Source: Paramecium tetraurelia (taxonomy: Eukaryota; Ciliophora; Oligohymenophorea; Peniculida; Parameciidae). Taken from it: 64,000 nt of DNA. The stretch spans positions 124,001-188,000 of the forward strand of contig NW_001799015.1 of the NCBI RefSeq assembly GCF_000165425.1. Reading direction: 5' to 3'. Every line of letters begins with the position of its first letter. Position 1 is the first letter of the stretch. The notes beneath the pieces were generated by a model. It saw only the letters and a list, made by a program, of their open reading frames with translations, did no database searches and was not told where the DNA came from. Positions 24,449 through 35,707 of the stretch are shown piece by piece. The position numbers were made by a program, and so were the translations under genes.

Positions 24449-25147
24449 TTATTTTTTATTTTATTAATTCCACGTAAGAATAAAATTTTAATCTTAAAAG
24501 AACATTCTATCAGAAAATTTGTAATATAAATACGAAATATTATATTATAATTTTTCACTATCAGTAGTTGTGTATAAAACTGTATTTATGAAGATATTCC
24601 ATAATTCAACTTACAACCTCTCCTGTTAATTTAGTTTAAACTATAAATTCGTTAAGTAATAATCAATTCTACTTTAAACAAACTCAACAAATTGTTCTAA
24701 GGAACTTTATGTTCTTCAAATTTAGGAGACAAATTCTAATTTACAAATTCATGTAAAAAGTAAAAGAGAACCATTTAAATTCCACTTAGCCTAAATCTTC
24801 AATATATTTTTGGATCAAACTATATTAATTCTTTTTAAGTGCAGTAAAGATTCGCATTAATTATTATAAAATGGCAAATAAAATATTGAGTTTCAAATAA
24901 GATTGTTAAATCTCAAATATCCAGAGAATGAATGAACAGACACTTTTATCATTTGTTTTCTAAGCATGAATATATTTATATTTAAATAATCTTTTATTTA
25001 TTTGGGAGATAGCATAAGTAATGAATGGAAAAATTTTAATTAGGAAAATGAAAATAAATGAAATTAGTATGTTAAATTCTTATTGGCAATCTTGTATAAT
25101 TTGAATTAGATCAAATCCAGTTAATTCAATTTATTGTTATTAATAAA
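24449..25147. other. Intergenic region, nothing firmly recognised
   Basis: About 700 AT-rich bases between two divergent genes. A minus-strand frame of 110 codons beginning MVLFYFLHEFVNQN (about 24,440-24,770) exists but overlaps the 5' region of the PDI-like gene. It is no longer than chance allows with one stop codon. No RNA gene or repeat seen. Confidence 0.45.
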
Positions 25148-25984
25148 ATGAATAAATCATCGCTTCAGTCACCAATCAAATAATAACATCGAAAGATTAT
25201 TTCTTAACAGTAAGGCAGCAGGCCATTCCGATTCTTGGATAGATTGTAGCTGTTCACAAAGCATAGGATACCACTTATTGAGGAGACTCCATAACGAAGT
25301 GAGCGATAATCAAGAAGATTGAAAAAGTACTATTCGGCAACGATGAGAAATTCTAGCTGCAATTGTGTGAATTGTGGTAAGAACAATTCATTTATACAAA
25401 AGACTTTTCAATTATTTCCCTTCGAAAGCAAGTATGTTGAATTAATTTTATACATCTTAGTTTCAATCGAAGAAAGAGACTCTACAGGAGGTTCAGGAAG
25501 TACGTTCATTGTGTGCAGTTCATCATTCGATACAAGATTGTATAAAAAATACGAGACCGACAAAGGAATAAAATGAAGAAGGCAATCAACTAGAATGTTC
25601 ACATACACAAGCCTTCTGCTGTAGCCAATTTGCTTGCGGAAGGAATTAAGTAATTTTTATGAGTTGGAGTAAAGGTAATTGAGACAATAACACCATGTTG
25701 AAGTTTTGAATGAACATGATTCTGACGAGGAGTTCTATCATTTTAAACCCAAGATGCTTCAAAATCGTAAGTCCTTTGCTCATTTCCTCTCATCTCCCAA
25801 GGGATAAAAAAAGTTGGAACGAGTCTACTATGTCAAATAAGCCAATAGACCCATTAGTTAATACATTGCCAATCGCTCAAAGCCGTCTACTACCCAATGT
25901 TCTCCCAAATCTATCTTGCCTTAACTGAGTTCATTATATGATTTCAAAAACTCAATCTCGGTCAGACATATGAAAAAATTCTGA
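25148..25984 (+). CDS. Basic ciliate protein, hypothetical (260 aa)
   Basis: ATG 25148 to TGA 25982-25984. Introns of 29 nt (in the frame after FPFES) and 25 nt (after LLAEGIK) bring the CDS to exactly 261 codons. The protein is basic and contains a CNCVNCGKN knuckle near residue 66, too short for a known zinc finger. An arginine-rich segment follows (NFNRRKRLYRRFRKYVH, KIRDRQRNKMKK), and later EHDSDEEFYHFKPKM. The C-terminus is Ser/Pro-rich. No family recognised; possibly RNA- or nucleic-acid-binding from its charge, which is only inference. The next plus-strand gene starts 72 bases downstream. Confidence 0.6.
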
Positions 25985-26055
25985 TTACAACATTTATTTT
26001 TTTAATTATACCCATAGAATAGTTCCCATAATTTAAATATTAATAAATATATCCC

Positions 26056-26741
26056 ATGAGAACATACATCGATTAATCCTAACGCAGACTCCTAGACGAT
26101 AACTTCAATTTGAAATCGTTTCGTTCTCAAGCCAAAGACAAGTGGAATTTGAGTTTGACGAGTGATTTGAATTAATCGTCTTTCAATTCTGTGAGGTAAG
26201 AACTACCTCTTATGAAAGAAAGGAGAATCGTTAAGGAGTGCCATCCTTCGACAATTTGCAAGTAAGGATTCGGGACTTATCTTAATCGCGTCAGACAACT
26301 TTAAATTATAATTCTAACGATAATTTTACTCCCTAGAAGAATCTTTACTCTCCTCATAAAGCCTATGGGATGAGATAAATGTAATCTGCATTTAGCCAAT
26401 ATATTCAGAATTTAAACCACCTTGGGATAGAATACAATGACTAATTCAAATGAAAAGCAACCTCAAAATTCGAAATCTCAATCTTCTCAATAGAAGCTAT
26501 TTTAAAGGCCGAGTGATCCTCTATAATTGCCATTGAAAGGGTCATCTAGAAAACAAGGAAGACTTTTGTCTGATGCAGTACAATTAAATGAAATCGTGGC
26601 ATTGCGAAATAGGATTGAGTCATCAGTAGTTAGTAGATCATCATTGACTTCGACGTACACAATTACATTCATAAATCTAGTTATATAAGTGAGTTAGTGA
26701 AATTGGCCTAATCCATCACCACATCTCTAAAACAAGAATGA
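26056..26741 (+). CDS. Disordered ciliate protein, hypothetical (199 aa)
   Basis: ATG 26056 to TGA 26739-26741. Introns of 32, 28 and 26 nt give exactly 200 codons. The sequence is Ser-, Asn- and Gln-rich and mostly disordered (RRLLDDNFNLKSFRSQAK, YNSNDNFTPQKNLYSPHK, KSQSSQQKLFQRPSDP). A short C-terminal amphipathic helix follows (DAVQLNEIVALRNRIES, ISELVKLAQSITTSLKQ). No domain recognised. An internal ATG (MTNSNEKQPQNS) could instead start a shorter gene, but a 28-nt intron joins it smoothly to the upstream exon. Confidence 0.55.
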
Positions 26742-26812
26742 GTGATGTGAATTTCATATGGATTCTTTTCATATGAAATAATTATATATAATATAGGGAA
26801 TATTCAATCTTG

Positions 26813-27240
26813 TCATATCTCGTATTCTTCCCAGGAGTTTTCTTCCTCCAGAATTTCTTCCACTGGTCTTGGATCCTCATAAAACAACTCTTCCCATGTC
26901 ATAGCATATCTATATTTATCTACACAAATGTATCTCATTCCAATACCTTTCAATGCGTCCTGCAACAACTTCTTTCTGCTTCTCTCCAATGTTGGTTTGT
27001 ACCAAACTCCATATCCCCCAATTTCTATATAGCATTACTATGACAATTACACCTCTTATTGACTTCTGCCTATGCTACAAGTTCAGCCTCCGAAAATTGT
27101 CTTTGTTTATAATAAGCCCACTTTCCAAAGAAATAATATCTGCCCCCATAGAATGCTGTAAATGCAACTCCTCCCAAGACAATAAACTTGATGATATTGT
27201 GACAAATGTACAGGTCTGATTCTTCTCAACCACCATGCAT
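26813..27240 (-). CDS. Small single-pass membrane protein, hypothetical (118 aa)
   Basis: ATG 27238-27240 to TGA 26813-26815. With introns of 18, 26 and 27 nt the CDS is exactly 119 codons. One hydrophobic helix (IIKFIVLGGVAFTAFYG) near the N-terminus is followed by an aromatic stretch (GRYYFFGKWAYYKQRQFSEA) and an acidic C-terminus (FYEDPRPVEEILEEENSWEE). This layout resembles small subunits of mitochondrial inner-membrane complexes, many of which are lineage-specific in ciliates, but I cannot assign one. The 18-nt first intron is the weakest part of the model. Confidence 0.55.
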
Positions 27241-27304
27241 TGGTTTCCCAGACAAAGTTTGTCCACTAATAAACCATTTTTATATTAATAATAATAATAT
27301 ATTA

Positions 27305-29939
27305 TCATCTGTGTCCTTTCGGTGGCAACTATTATGCTGATCTTATTGGTCTCACAGAATTAGATTGTTGCGATTAATTATCAAACTATTTCATTGACTT
27401 TTGAATCTGCTTATTCAATCTCAAATTTAATTCTTGATCTTCTTAACTATCCTCTGCCTCCTCATCATACAGGTTGTGTTATTCATAGAACTCCCTATCT
27501 TCCTTGCTCATCTTCTTATTCTATTTCTTCTCCTCAAATAGCAACTCCCCTATATCCTACTCCTCCAAAGTGTAATGCTACAATAATTGTTGTTCATCGA
27601 ACTATCTCATTGTATTCGAGTATTTCTTAGCCGACTACGGCAATTTAGGTAATACCTATTGAGTATTTGACCCATATTGGGGAGCTGCTGATTGAATATC
27701 CCTCTTTTTGGCATCAATTTTCGGTTTAACAGCCTTATATTTTGTGGTTTCCTTATATTTGTTGAAGTCTATCATTTGATTCAATTCATGCTTTGTACAC
27801 TTGGGAGAGTAAGCCTCTATTTCTTTGACTTACTCTTCAAATGTATTATGCATATTAACATACTGAGGATCAAATATCTCCATCCATTCAGGAGGGAAGG
27901 GATTGCAATTGTAGTAATTGTCATCAGGAAAGTATACGTTATTATATTTATACAGATTCAATTTGCCAGTATTATATTGTCCATCACAAAACTAAAGATA
28001 GAGAAATATAATTACCAATCCAACTTAGAGATTCAATATGCAATAATGGCCATTTGCAAAAAACAATAGAACTTAAGCTCTGTGTCTCTGACCTCCCATC
28101 TATGAATTTTTAAAGTGATGTATGGTTTTTGTAGATCCCTCTGCCACGTAATTAACCCACTCTGAACCTTAACACAATCTCATCTTAATCTCTGTTTCTG
28201 AGAGGAACTTCTCAATGTCTGTAGTTTCACTAAAAAAGTAATGGACTCTGATGACATTCAATTTTAGATTCTCATCGTTGACTTAAGCAAATTAATCATC
28301 GATTTATCCTTCTGGAATATCGATAGAATCTGATCTCTCAATTCCACTAAATCTAAGTTATTTTTATTGTGATTGTGAAGTTTGTTATTTATTTGATTTC
28401 AAAGTTTAATAGTTATCGTCTTTGATGATGTGTGTTTTAAATGATGATTTTGATTGATGTAAACGATATTGCAAAACTATGTTCTTTAGGTCGGTAACAG
28501 GATTACCATTTAGATCTATCAATTTCTTACCTTACAAATCGACCATCTCTAAATAGAAGAGCAACCTCCATTGATATAGTTATTCATTCAATAAAGCTGG
28601 TCTATGTTTTGGTTTACTATCCATAGGAACTCTGATGATAGCATCCCCTAATGGAATGTTCTATGCTATGGCGAATTTCTGCTCAATTTCAACTAATTCG
28701 TGTTCTCCAACGATCAACATATAACAAACATCACATACTCTACAAGGTCTGGTAGATAAATGAGATACTTTTATATTGGTCAAGTATTTATTTCGCTTTT
28801 TTAAATGTTACACTAATTCCCATAATAACTTATAGGTAAGTGTTTTGCTCGCATCGTCTTTTTTGAATATGATGCCACACAACTTGCAATAGACTGAACA
28901 AGTCAATTGATCAAGTGTCTTCTTTCCTTAGCCCACTCCCTGAATTTCACTCATGGAGATAGCATTTTCCATAATCAATTATTTGCAATTGAATAACCAG
29001 ATTCTTCCCTCTGGATCTTAGAGAAAGTCAAAGACACCCGTTTTGATTCTGACAGGGTAATTCTTCTCCAAATAGGTGACAATCTATTCGCAAACCTTCT
29101 CGTATTCATAGAGTCCCACTCCCTTGATTTATTGAATGGTGAATGAGTTTTATTGTTCTGTGTTGATGGTGGTTTTATTGGTGATAGATTTTTTGGGATT
29201 GGGATCGTATAATTCCATAACGTTCATGATTCGATAACCGTAATTGGCATGGGAGGATTTTGAATTCTTAGTGTAGAATACTAATCGAACTATGGTTGCT
29301 TTCATTACCCTTGAGATTACGAATCGCTGCTCTAATTTATTGTTATCTAATTAAACTTTTCTCTCTTTTTATTATCGGAATGTGTAGACAGCCTTAGACA
29401 TATTCCAATCCTACCCTGTTTGACCTCTACTTATTATGTACGGATTATCCTAATTCGTAAACACATTGGTTCTCGCATCAAATCTGTCATCTTTAACATG
29501 ACGTTTCAAATATTCCTCGTGAAATTGATGCACCTAATTTAATGGACTTATACTTTATTCTCGAAATCCTAATATCCTATGTCCGTCTTTCTCATCAATT
29601 AGCCCGTTGTTGGGTCCGTGTACATCAAAATGTATGTTTATTCAAAACACATTACACTTTCAGGGATGTTGACTCTTATTTGTTCAGTCGGCAATTTTCC
29701 CAGAGCCAAAGCCTTGTAGAAAAATATTCCTATTAAAGGTTAATGGATTCAAATTAACCTGGTTTGATGGGCCATTTTTGATAATAGTCATCATTCGGAG
29801 GATTGAATAGAATTTTATTCAGAATCTATTGCCAATGCCTCTCCTTCTTCTCGGCTTCAGTTTCTATCTTTGGAGGACTCAATTGCACCGGTTTCTTTTG
29901 GGTGATTTGGGCCTCTGTTAATAAAAATGTATCAGCCAT
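27305..29939 (-). CDS. Conserved-looking ciliate protein with paired Cys motifs (850 aa)
   Basis: ATG 29937-29939 to TGA 27305-27307. Introns of 29, 20 and 33 nt give exactly 851 codons. The N-terminal half contains a mixed alpha/beta region with a segment YPVRIKTGVFDFLQDPEGR and WLFNCKQL, a style seen in several conserved eukaryotic proteins of unknown function. Two cysteine pairs follow (CSVYCKLCG and CRVCDVCY, about 50 residues apart) and could bind zinc. The C-terminal third is acidic and Gln-rich coiled coil (EEKKQNKKMSKEDREFYEQ). No catalytic motif recognised. The good frame closure makes the gene model strong although the function is unknown. Confidence 0.75.
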
Positions 29940-30253
29940 TTTATATTATAATTTAAATATTTCAACTCTATAGTTTATGATAATTTATTGTGCATTACCT
30001 TAATTGTAATTTAAGATTGGTGCCATACTCACTCGTTTCTATTGTTCCACTTCTGAGTTTACCCCTTGTCCCCTCCTTTTCCATTGAATTAATTCTCAAA
30101 TTGTGCATAGATAAATTGCATCTTCGTTGACGCTTACTGAAAGAAATGCTTATTGGCTCATAATATAAATAAGGTCCAAATTTAATTAAATCAGTATTCT
30201 TGTTATTAACTAAATAGGGAACTTTGGGAAATTTATTATATCAAACAATAAAA
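29940..30253. other. Divergent intergenic region with a doubtful minus-strand mini-ORF
   Basis: Holds the promoters of two divergent genes. On the minus strand an ATG at 30159-30161 (MSQQAFLS) could splice by a very short intron to MQFIYAQFENQFNGKGG before a TGA, but the model is too short and the intron too small (16 nt) to accept. No RNA gene recognised. Confidence 0.35.
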
Positions 30254-32638
30254 ATGATTTCGTAGTAACACATTCTTATGAGTGATATTTGCTAATTGGG
30301 ATTGCTAGTTTACATCAATCTAGGTACGCATTTTCAAATTAAGATAGCCAACTCATTTCTTTAACTCTTCCTTCAAAGTATTCTTTATTCAAGTGGAATA
30401 ATCATCTCGCTTTTATGCTACTTTTTGAAAAAGGATACTTGGAATAAAAAGTTGGAAATCATAGGCATAATCTTGAAGATCATCTCGTTGTGGTTTGCGT
30501 AATAAGAAAGTTAGGAATTCATGCTTTGCTCATTAATTTAAAGCTAAATGTTTTTTAAATCTATTGACATAATAAAACAGCCACAATATCCAATTATGAT
30601 TGTGTTTTAAATGGCTTTCAATATTTTTCAGATCAGAGGAGTCATCAATAACATTACGATAACATCCCTAAATTTAGTCTAGGTTATTATATTTATTGTA
30701 TGGTTATACAGAGTGTAAAAACACAATATAATAATAGATTAGAGAGTTAAATTGTAAGAAGCCAATGTTATTATAGAAATTGATGAAGGCAGGGATTCTT
30801 TAAAATAACATTAGAAATTCATTCAAACTTCCTCAACAAAAAGAGTGATTCTGCCTCAGAATTCCTTAATATTCAATTAAGAATTGGAACTGATAGACTG
30901 CTAAATGGAGTTCGAGAAATTGATGAATCATCAAAGCTATTGTGATTAGGCGATTCAAATAATGTTAAGTTTAAGGTTAAATTATATTTTCGAGAATTAA
31001 ATCAAGTCTTGCGAATTAAAATAATTAATGGAGCAATTATCGCTAGATCAAAGGATTTTGGGAGTCATCGATAAAAACGATTACATAAAATACGAAGATC
31101 ATTTAGTGCTTCTGAGTTGTTTATTATATGAGGACATCAAATGTTATTAGATTCAAATAGAGCAGGTGCCATTCAAATTGAAGAAGATAGAAATGGAGGA
31201 ATCTATGGAAGTGGATATGTGTAGATCCTTGTCTCACGAACTGGGAACCAATTTAAACAGCATAATTACATTTACAGCTATGGCTTTGGAAGACGATAAA
31301 GTGGATAAGTACACTAAATTGAAGTTTTTGGATCCTATATGGATTAATTGTGAGTAATTAAGTCTAATAGTTGGGTCAATACGAGATTATAATTTAATTA
31401 ATTTGTAGCAATTTTCATTAAAATTAGAAGAATTGGATGTAGAACAAGAAATTAAATTTATGGTATCTTTATTTTCAGAAAGCATTGAAAGTAAATAAAT
31501 AAAAGTAGATTATAAATTTGATTTGCAATGTTTTACTTTAGTGGGAGACAAAACAAGATTCCGATAAGTTCTATTTCAATTACTTTAAAATGCCATAAAA
31601 TATACATTTCAATCATCCATTACGATCGTAGTCGTCAATGACAATTTGGAGTGCAAGGTATTGATTGAAGATGATGGTGTTGGGATGGTAAAGATTTAAT
31701 AAATCAATTAGAGTGAAGATGAGGCAAATAATTTAAATTCGTTATTGAAATCCAACAAGTTCATTCGAGTCTCAGAACAATCTGTGGGTATTGGATTGGG
31801 TTTAGGAATATCGAATCAATTGGTCAAGAAAATGGGGAATCAAGACAATCAAATAGAACTAAAGAGGATGGCCAAAGGATGTTAATTCAGTTTTGCCATA
31901 AAAAACCATTTTTATGAATTAACCAAAGAGTTCACGAGGAAGAAATCATCTCGATTGACTAATAGAAGCAATTAAACAATTAGATTTATTTCTGCCAATT
32001 CTTATTTCGAGAATTAGATCAAGGAATAATCTATTTGTTTGAAAGGAAGTATCAATCAAAATAATACAAAAATGTATGTGATTCCATCAACAAAATAAAT
32101 TAGTTTGAGTCACGAGATTAAAAGTTAAAAAGAAGAAGATAGCGTTTTATCAATTCATCCCCCAATTTTAAGTCCCAAATTTTAATAATCTATAATCCAA
32201 TGCAGTTTAAAAAGCGATTGTTGTTCAAGAGTATTAATTGTTGATGATGAATATTTCAACATTTAATGTTTAAAATTGTTAATGACTAAATATTAATCAA
32301 AATGTGATTCTGCTTATAATGGAAGCGAAGCAATAAACTAAGTGTTGAATAAGAAAAACAACGCCTGCAAAATTTGTGGAAATAAATACTATAGTTTGAT
32401 ATTTTTAGATATCAATATGCCAATTATGGATGGATTTAATACTGTGAAAGAATTAAAGAGAATGATGGGCTAATAGATCATTAATAAGGCATTTTGCATA
32501 GCGAACACTGGGTTTTGTGATTTGGAGACTAAATTGAAGAGTTATGAGTCAGGGATGGACTACTATTTAACTAAACCTTTAGATTAGAATGAATTGAATT
32601 CGATTTTGAATGATATATTTCCTATGATTGACTACTGA
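30254..32638 (+). CDS. Membrane hybrid histidine kinase with C-terminal receiver (HK1, 794 aa)
   Basis: Two-component sensor that autophosphorylates on His and passes the phosphate to its own receiver. Intronless frame, ATG 30254 (in-frame ATG 30278 is an alternative) to TGA 32636-32638. The N-terminal 170 residues contain several hydrophobic helices (GIIISLLCYFLKK, IIGIILKIISLWFA, LVQVIIFIVWLYRVQ), so it is membrane bound. H-box MCRSLSHELGTNLN with His near residue 328; N-box LFQLLQNAIKYTF; G-box VLIEDDGVGM and VGIGLGLGISNQLV. The receiver starts VLIVDDEYFN (residue about 664) with phospho-Asp in IFLDINMPIMDG (about 719). A CKICGNKY insert sits just before that strand. A paralogue lies at 42647-45119. 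Confidence 0.93.
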
Positions 32639-32747
32639 TTATAATGAATATGTACTATAATTAATTAAATTGAATTGTGTATTGGGGATGTTAATATGAA
32701 AAAAAATTAAATCATTTTAAATAAATTATTAAAAAATAAAAATTCTT

Positions 32748-33150
32748 ATGCCATCAAAGAGAAGAAATAATGGTCGTTCCAAGAAAAATAGAGGACATGT
32801 CAAACCAGTTACATGCTCCAATTGTTGCAGATTAGTTGGCAAAGATAAGGCCATCAAGAGATTCACAGTCAGAGACATTGTTGATGCATCATCAAAAAAG
32901 GATATCTTGGAAGCATCAGCTTATGACACCAAATAATAATAGTCAATTCCAAAATTGTTCGACAAACTCTAAGTAGTGTTTATATTAACCAGAATAGTAT
33001 TGCGTATCATGTGCTATCCATGCTCGTATTGTGAGAGTCAGATCTTCTGAGGACAGAAAAATTCGTGTCATTGAAAGAAAACGACCTGTTTAATAAACAA
33101 CTTAAAAAAAGGATGCCCCCAAGGTTTAAGCTCCAGTCGCAGCTCAATGA
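32748..33150 (+). CDS. RPS26: Small ribosomal subunit protein eS26
   Basis: Component of the 40S subunit at the mRNA exit channel, binding zinc and the 3' end of 18S rRNA. One 25-nt intron (32973-32997) leaves exactly 126 codons. The start [18 protein letters not shown] matches the eS26 N-terminus. The zinc site is CSNCCR together with [27 protein letters not shown] and LEASAYDT follow the family order. The tail is Lys/Ala/Pro-rich as in other eukaryotes. Length 125 aa is close to the usual 115-120. Lies 108 bases upstream of eL21 on the same strand. Confidence 0.97.
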
Positions 33151-33258
33151 TCTATATATTACAAACATACATTAATAAATTTAAATTTCCTATTCAATCA
33201 AGGGCTTTCTAATTATGTGAGTATAAATAATTTAAAAAAAAATTAATATCTTCAAAAA

Positions 33259-33759
33259 ATGACACATAGTTATGGTTTGAAAAAAGGTACAAGAAGCAAG
33301 TTTGCTAAACCCTTCAGAGGACATGGAAACATTAGCATTCGCAAAACACTCCAAACCTTCAAAAGAGGTACATTCCCATCATGAATCTTAGGTGATTTCG
33401 TCGATATTTTGGTTGATGGTGCATAACACAAGGGTGTCCCCTTCTAATATTATCATGGACGTACTGCCAGAGTATTCAATGTCAATCCAAGAGGAATTGG
33501 TGTCTCATTACAAAGAAGAGTCAGAGGTAGATATGTCGAGAAGAGATTCCATGTCAGAGCTGATCATTTGAGACCATCAAAATGCAGAGAGGAATTTGTT
33601 AAGAGAGTCCAAGAGAACGATAAAAAGAAAACAGAAGCCAATAAATAAAAAAAACATATTTCAACCAAAAGACAACCAGTCCTCCCAAGAAATGCTGAAG
33701 TCGTCAAACCAACAGCTACAGTCTTTTAACATCCAAAAGCATTTGTAGAAATTATTTGA
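33259..33759 (+). CDS. RPL21: Large ribosomal subunit protein eL21
   Basis: 60S subunit protein. One 24-nt intron (33368-33391) whose removal joins FKRG to DFVDILVDGAQHKGV, leaving 159 codons (158 aa), the usual eL21 length. Family landmarks in order: MTHSYGLKKGTRSKFAKPF, YYHGRTARVFNV, GIGVSLQRRVRGRY, KRFHVRADHLRPSKCREEF, then KRVQENDKKK. The intron contains an in-frame TGA, so unspliced message would stop after about 40 residues. Spaced 108 bases from the eS26 gene in the same direction. Confidence 0.97.
33368..33391 (+). other. 24-nt intron of eL21 carrying an in-frame TGA
   Basis: GTACATTCCCATCATGAATC then TTAG. The conserved FKRG-DFVDI junction of eL21 proves the splice. Length is a multiple of three, so only the TGA marks retention of the intron, a known property of short Paramecium introns. 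Confidence 0.9.
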
Positions 33760-33963
33760 AATATAATACAATAAGTATATCTATACATCAATATTTAATA
33801 TTAATTATTAGATGATCAACAAGAACAGTCTTTACTCCTTTTTCGAATGATCCTTCTCTTCTCTCATTACTTTCCACCTCCATTCCTCCTTTGAATTTCA
33901 TTATATGAGATTTATAATATTGCTTAGATTAATATTATTTATAATTTTTGAGAATATTCATAG

Positions 33964-35707
33964 ATGTAATCCAAAGACTTTTAATTGTAATTAGATTTTT
34001 AAGCTTTAAGAGAATCATAAATACAACTGGACAATATTATTGATCAAATTTAAAAATAAAAACAATCACAATCCTTAAAATTAAATTAACTTTCATCATC
34101 CAATTTCGAATTCACTTAAACCTTATAGTAATTTGCTATTTCCAATTCCCCCATCAAAGACACTGATAATAATAGTAAATTACCCAATTCAAAGGATTCT
34201 GAATAAGAGAAGCTGAAAATTTAGAAGGCTGATGATTTGAAAAAGAAAGGGAACAATTACTATTGTAATGCTAATTATTAATAAGCCATCCTCATGTATA
34301 CTGAGGCTCTGCAATTGATTTAAGATAATGTGGTCTTATGGCTCAATAGAGCTATCTCATATATCAAATTAAATTAATTTCATCAAGCAATTGAAGATTG
34401 TTCAAAAGTATTGGAAATTGCTAATTAAGGGAAGGATGCCTTGAAGGCCAATAGTGATAACTGTTTTAAAGCATACTTAAGAAGAGCATTTGCATACTTT
34501 AAGGTGAATTAATTTGCTCTCGCTCTATCCGATATTGAGTAGGCCTTGATTATTGATCCAAAGAGTTTAGAAGCTGAGAAGTTGAAAATGGATGTTGAAA
34601 GATAATGTGTACAAAAATAGAAGAGTTAATAAGAGATCAATAATGTTACTCCCAAGAAAAAGATTGTTGATTCAGAATTGAATTATTAGGACGTTATTGA
34701 CAACTTCTTTTAACAAAAAGACAACTTTGATCTCTTTCGAGCATTATAAGTGATGTAGAAGAATACTGATGAAGCAGCTGCCTATTTCTATGATAAGAAG
34801 GGAATTGAAACTTTAATATAAATAATTTAATCGGATGAAGAAGTCTAACATGATTAATACAACGTATTTTATCTTAAAAAATTAGTTGATGGCTAGTCTC
34901 CCAGCAATGATCTTATAATGCTATTAAGAAAACAACTAGTTATACTAAGAGTAATTCATAAGAAAATACAATGGAGTTGATCTCTTGATTCAGAAAATAA
35001 TCAGCTTGCTAGATAAGGCCAATAATAAAAAGAATTCAGCAATTTACGATTGCATCAAAGATTATATTGATGCTTTAAATATTATGACAGATAACAAAAT
35101 AAGGAATCTTATTTAATCAAATCCAAATTTTGAAACCAAATTTTATTCTTAAATATTCTGTCCAATCCTAAGTCTACATCAAACTGAAATCGAACTAACA
35201 ACCTCATTATTAAGTTTAAGTGCCAACCTATGTTTTGATGTAAATAGTTCCATTAGAATTGTATTTTATAACAAATTTGATGATATGATAATTGCAGTGA
35301 TTCAAATTTTAGAAAATGCTAAATTGAGTCTCTCCTCATGTAATTTACTAGTATAATTGTTTAATTATTTGTCAAACTTGTTAATTGAAGAGTAATTTAG
35401 ACAAAAATTTCTGAGCCAAGACTTCAATAAAGAATTTTTTAAATAGTTTTTCGATATTTTAAAAAAACTTGATTTGCATTTTAAAGAACTGTTATAAATT
35501 TAATTAGGCTTTCTAATTAATCTTTTGTATCAAAATGAGATAATCCATTCCGAGTATCTGATATTTGAATTGAGAACTCTGCCTAGCTTATTTGCATAAT
35601 TTAGTCTATCTAAAGATGCGATAATTTTGGAAAGAATAGAAATTCTTCAATCCTTTTTATAGATTCGAAAATATTATTTATTTAATTAGAAAACCAAAAG
35701 CAATTGA
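33964..35707 (+). CDS. TPR and helical-repeat protein, UNC-45/TTC12-like (573 aa)
   Basis: ATG 33964 to TGA 35705-35707 with one 22-nt intron (34864-34885) closing to 574 codons. After a Gln-rich N-terminus come three TPR units (ADDLKKKGNNYYCNANYQQA, VVLWLNRAISYIKLNQFHQA, FKAYLRRAFAYFKVNQFALA), the arrangement used to bind the EEVD tails of Hsp70/Hsp90. The rest is an all-helical, armadillo-like array (SLLSLSANLCFDVNSSIR, LFNYLSNLLIEEQFRQK). TPR plus ARM is the architecture of UNC-45 and TTC12-type chaperone adaptors, the latter acting in axonemal dynein assembly. A second gene of the same design lies at 40062-42597. Confidence 0.75.

Noticed and set aside
24440-24770. A 110-codon minus-strand frame beginning MVLFYFLHEF.
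   Set aside because: Within chance length for a single-stop code, hydrophobic and Asn/Ile-rich from AT bias, and running into the PDI-like gene start.
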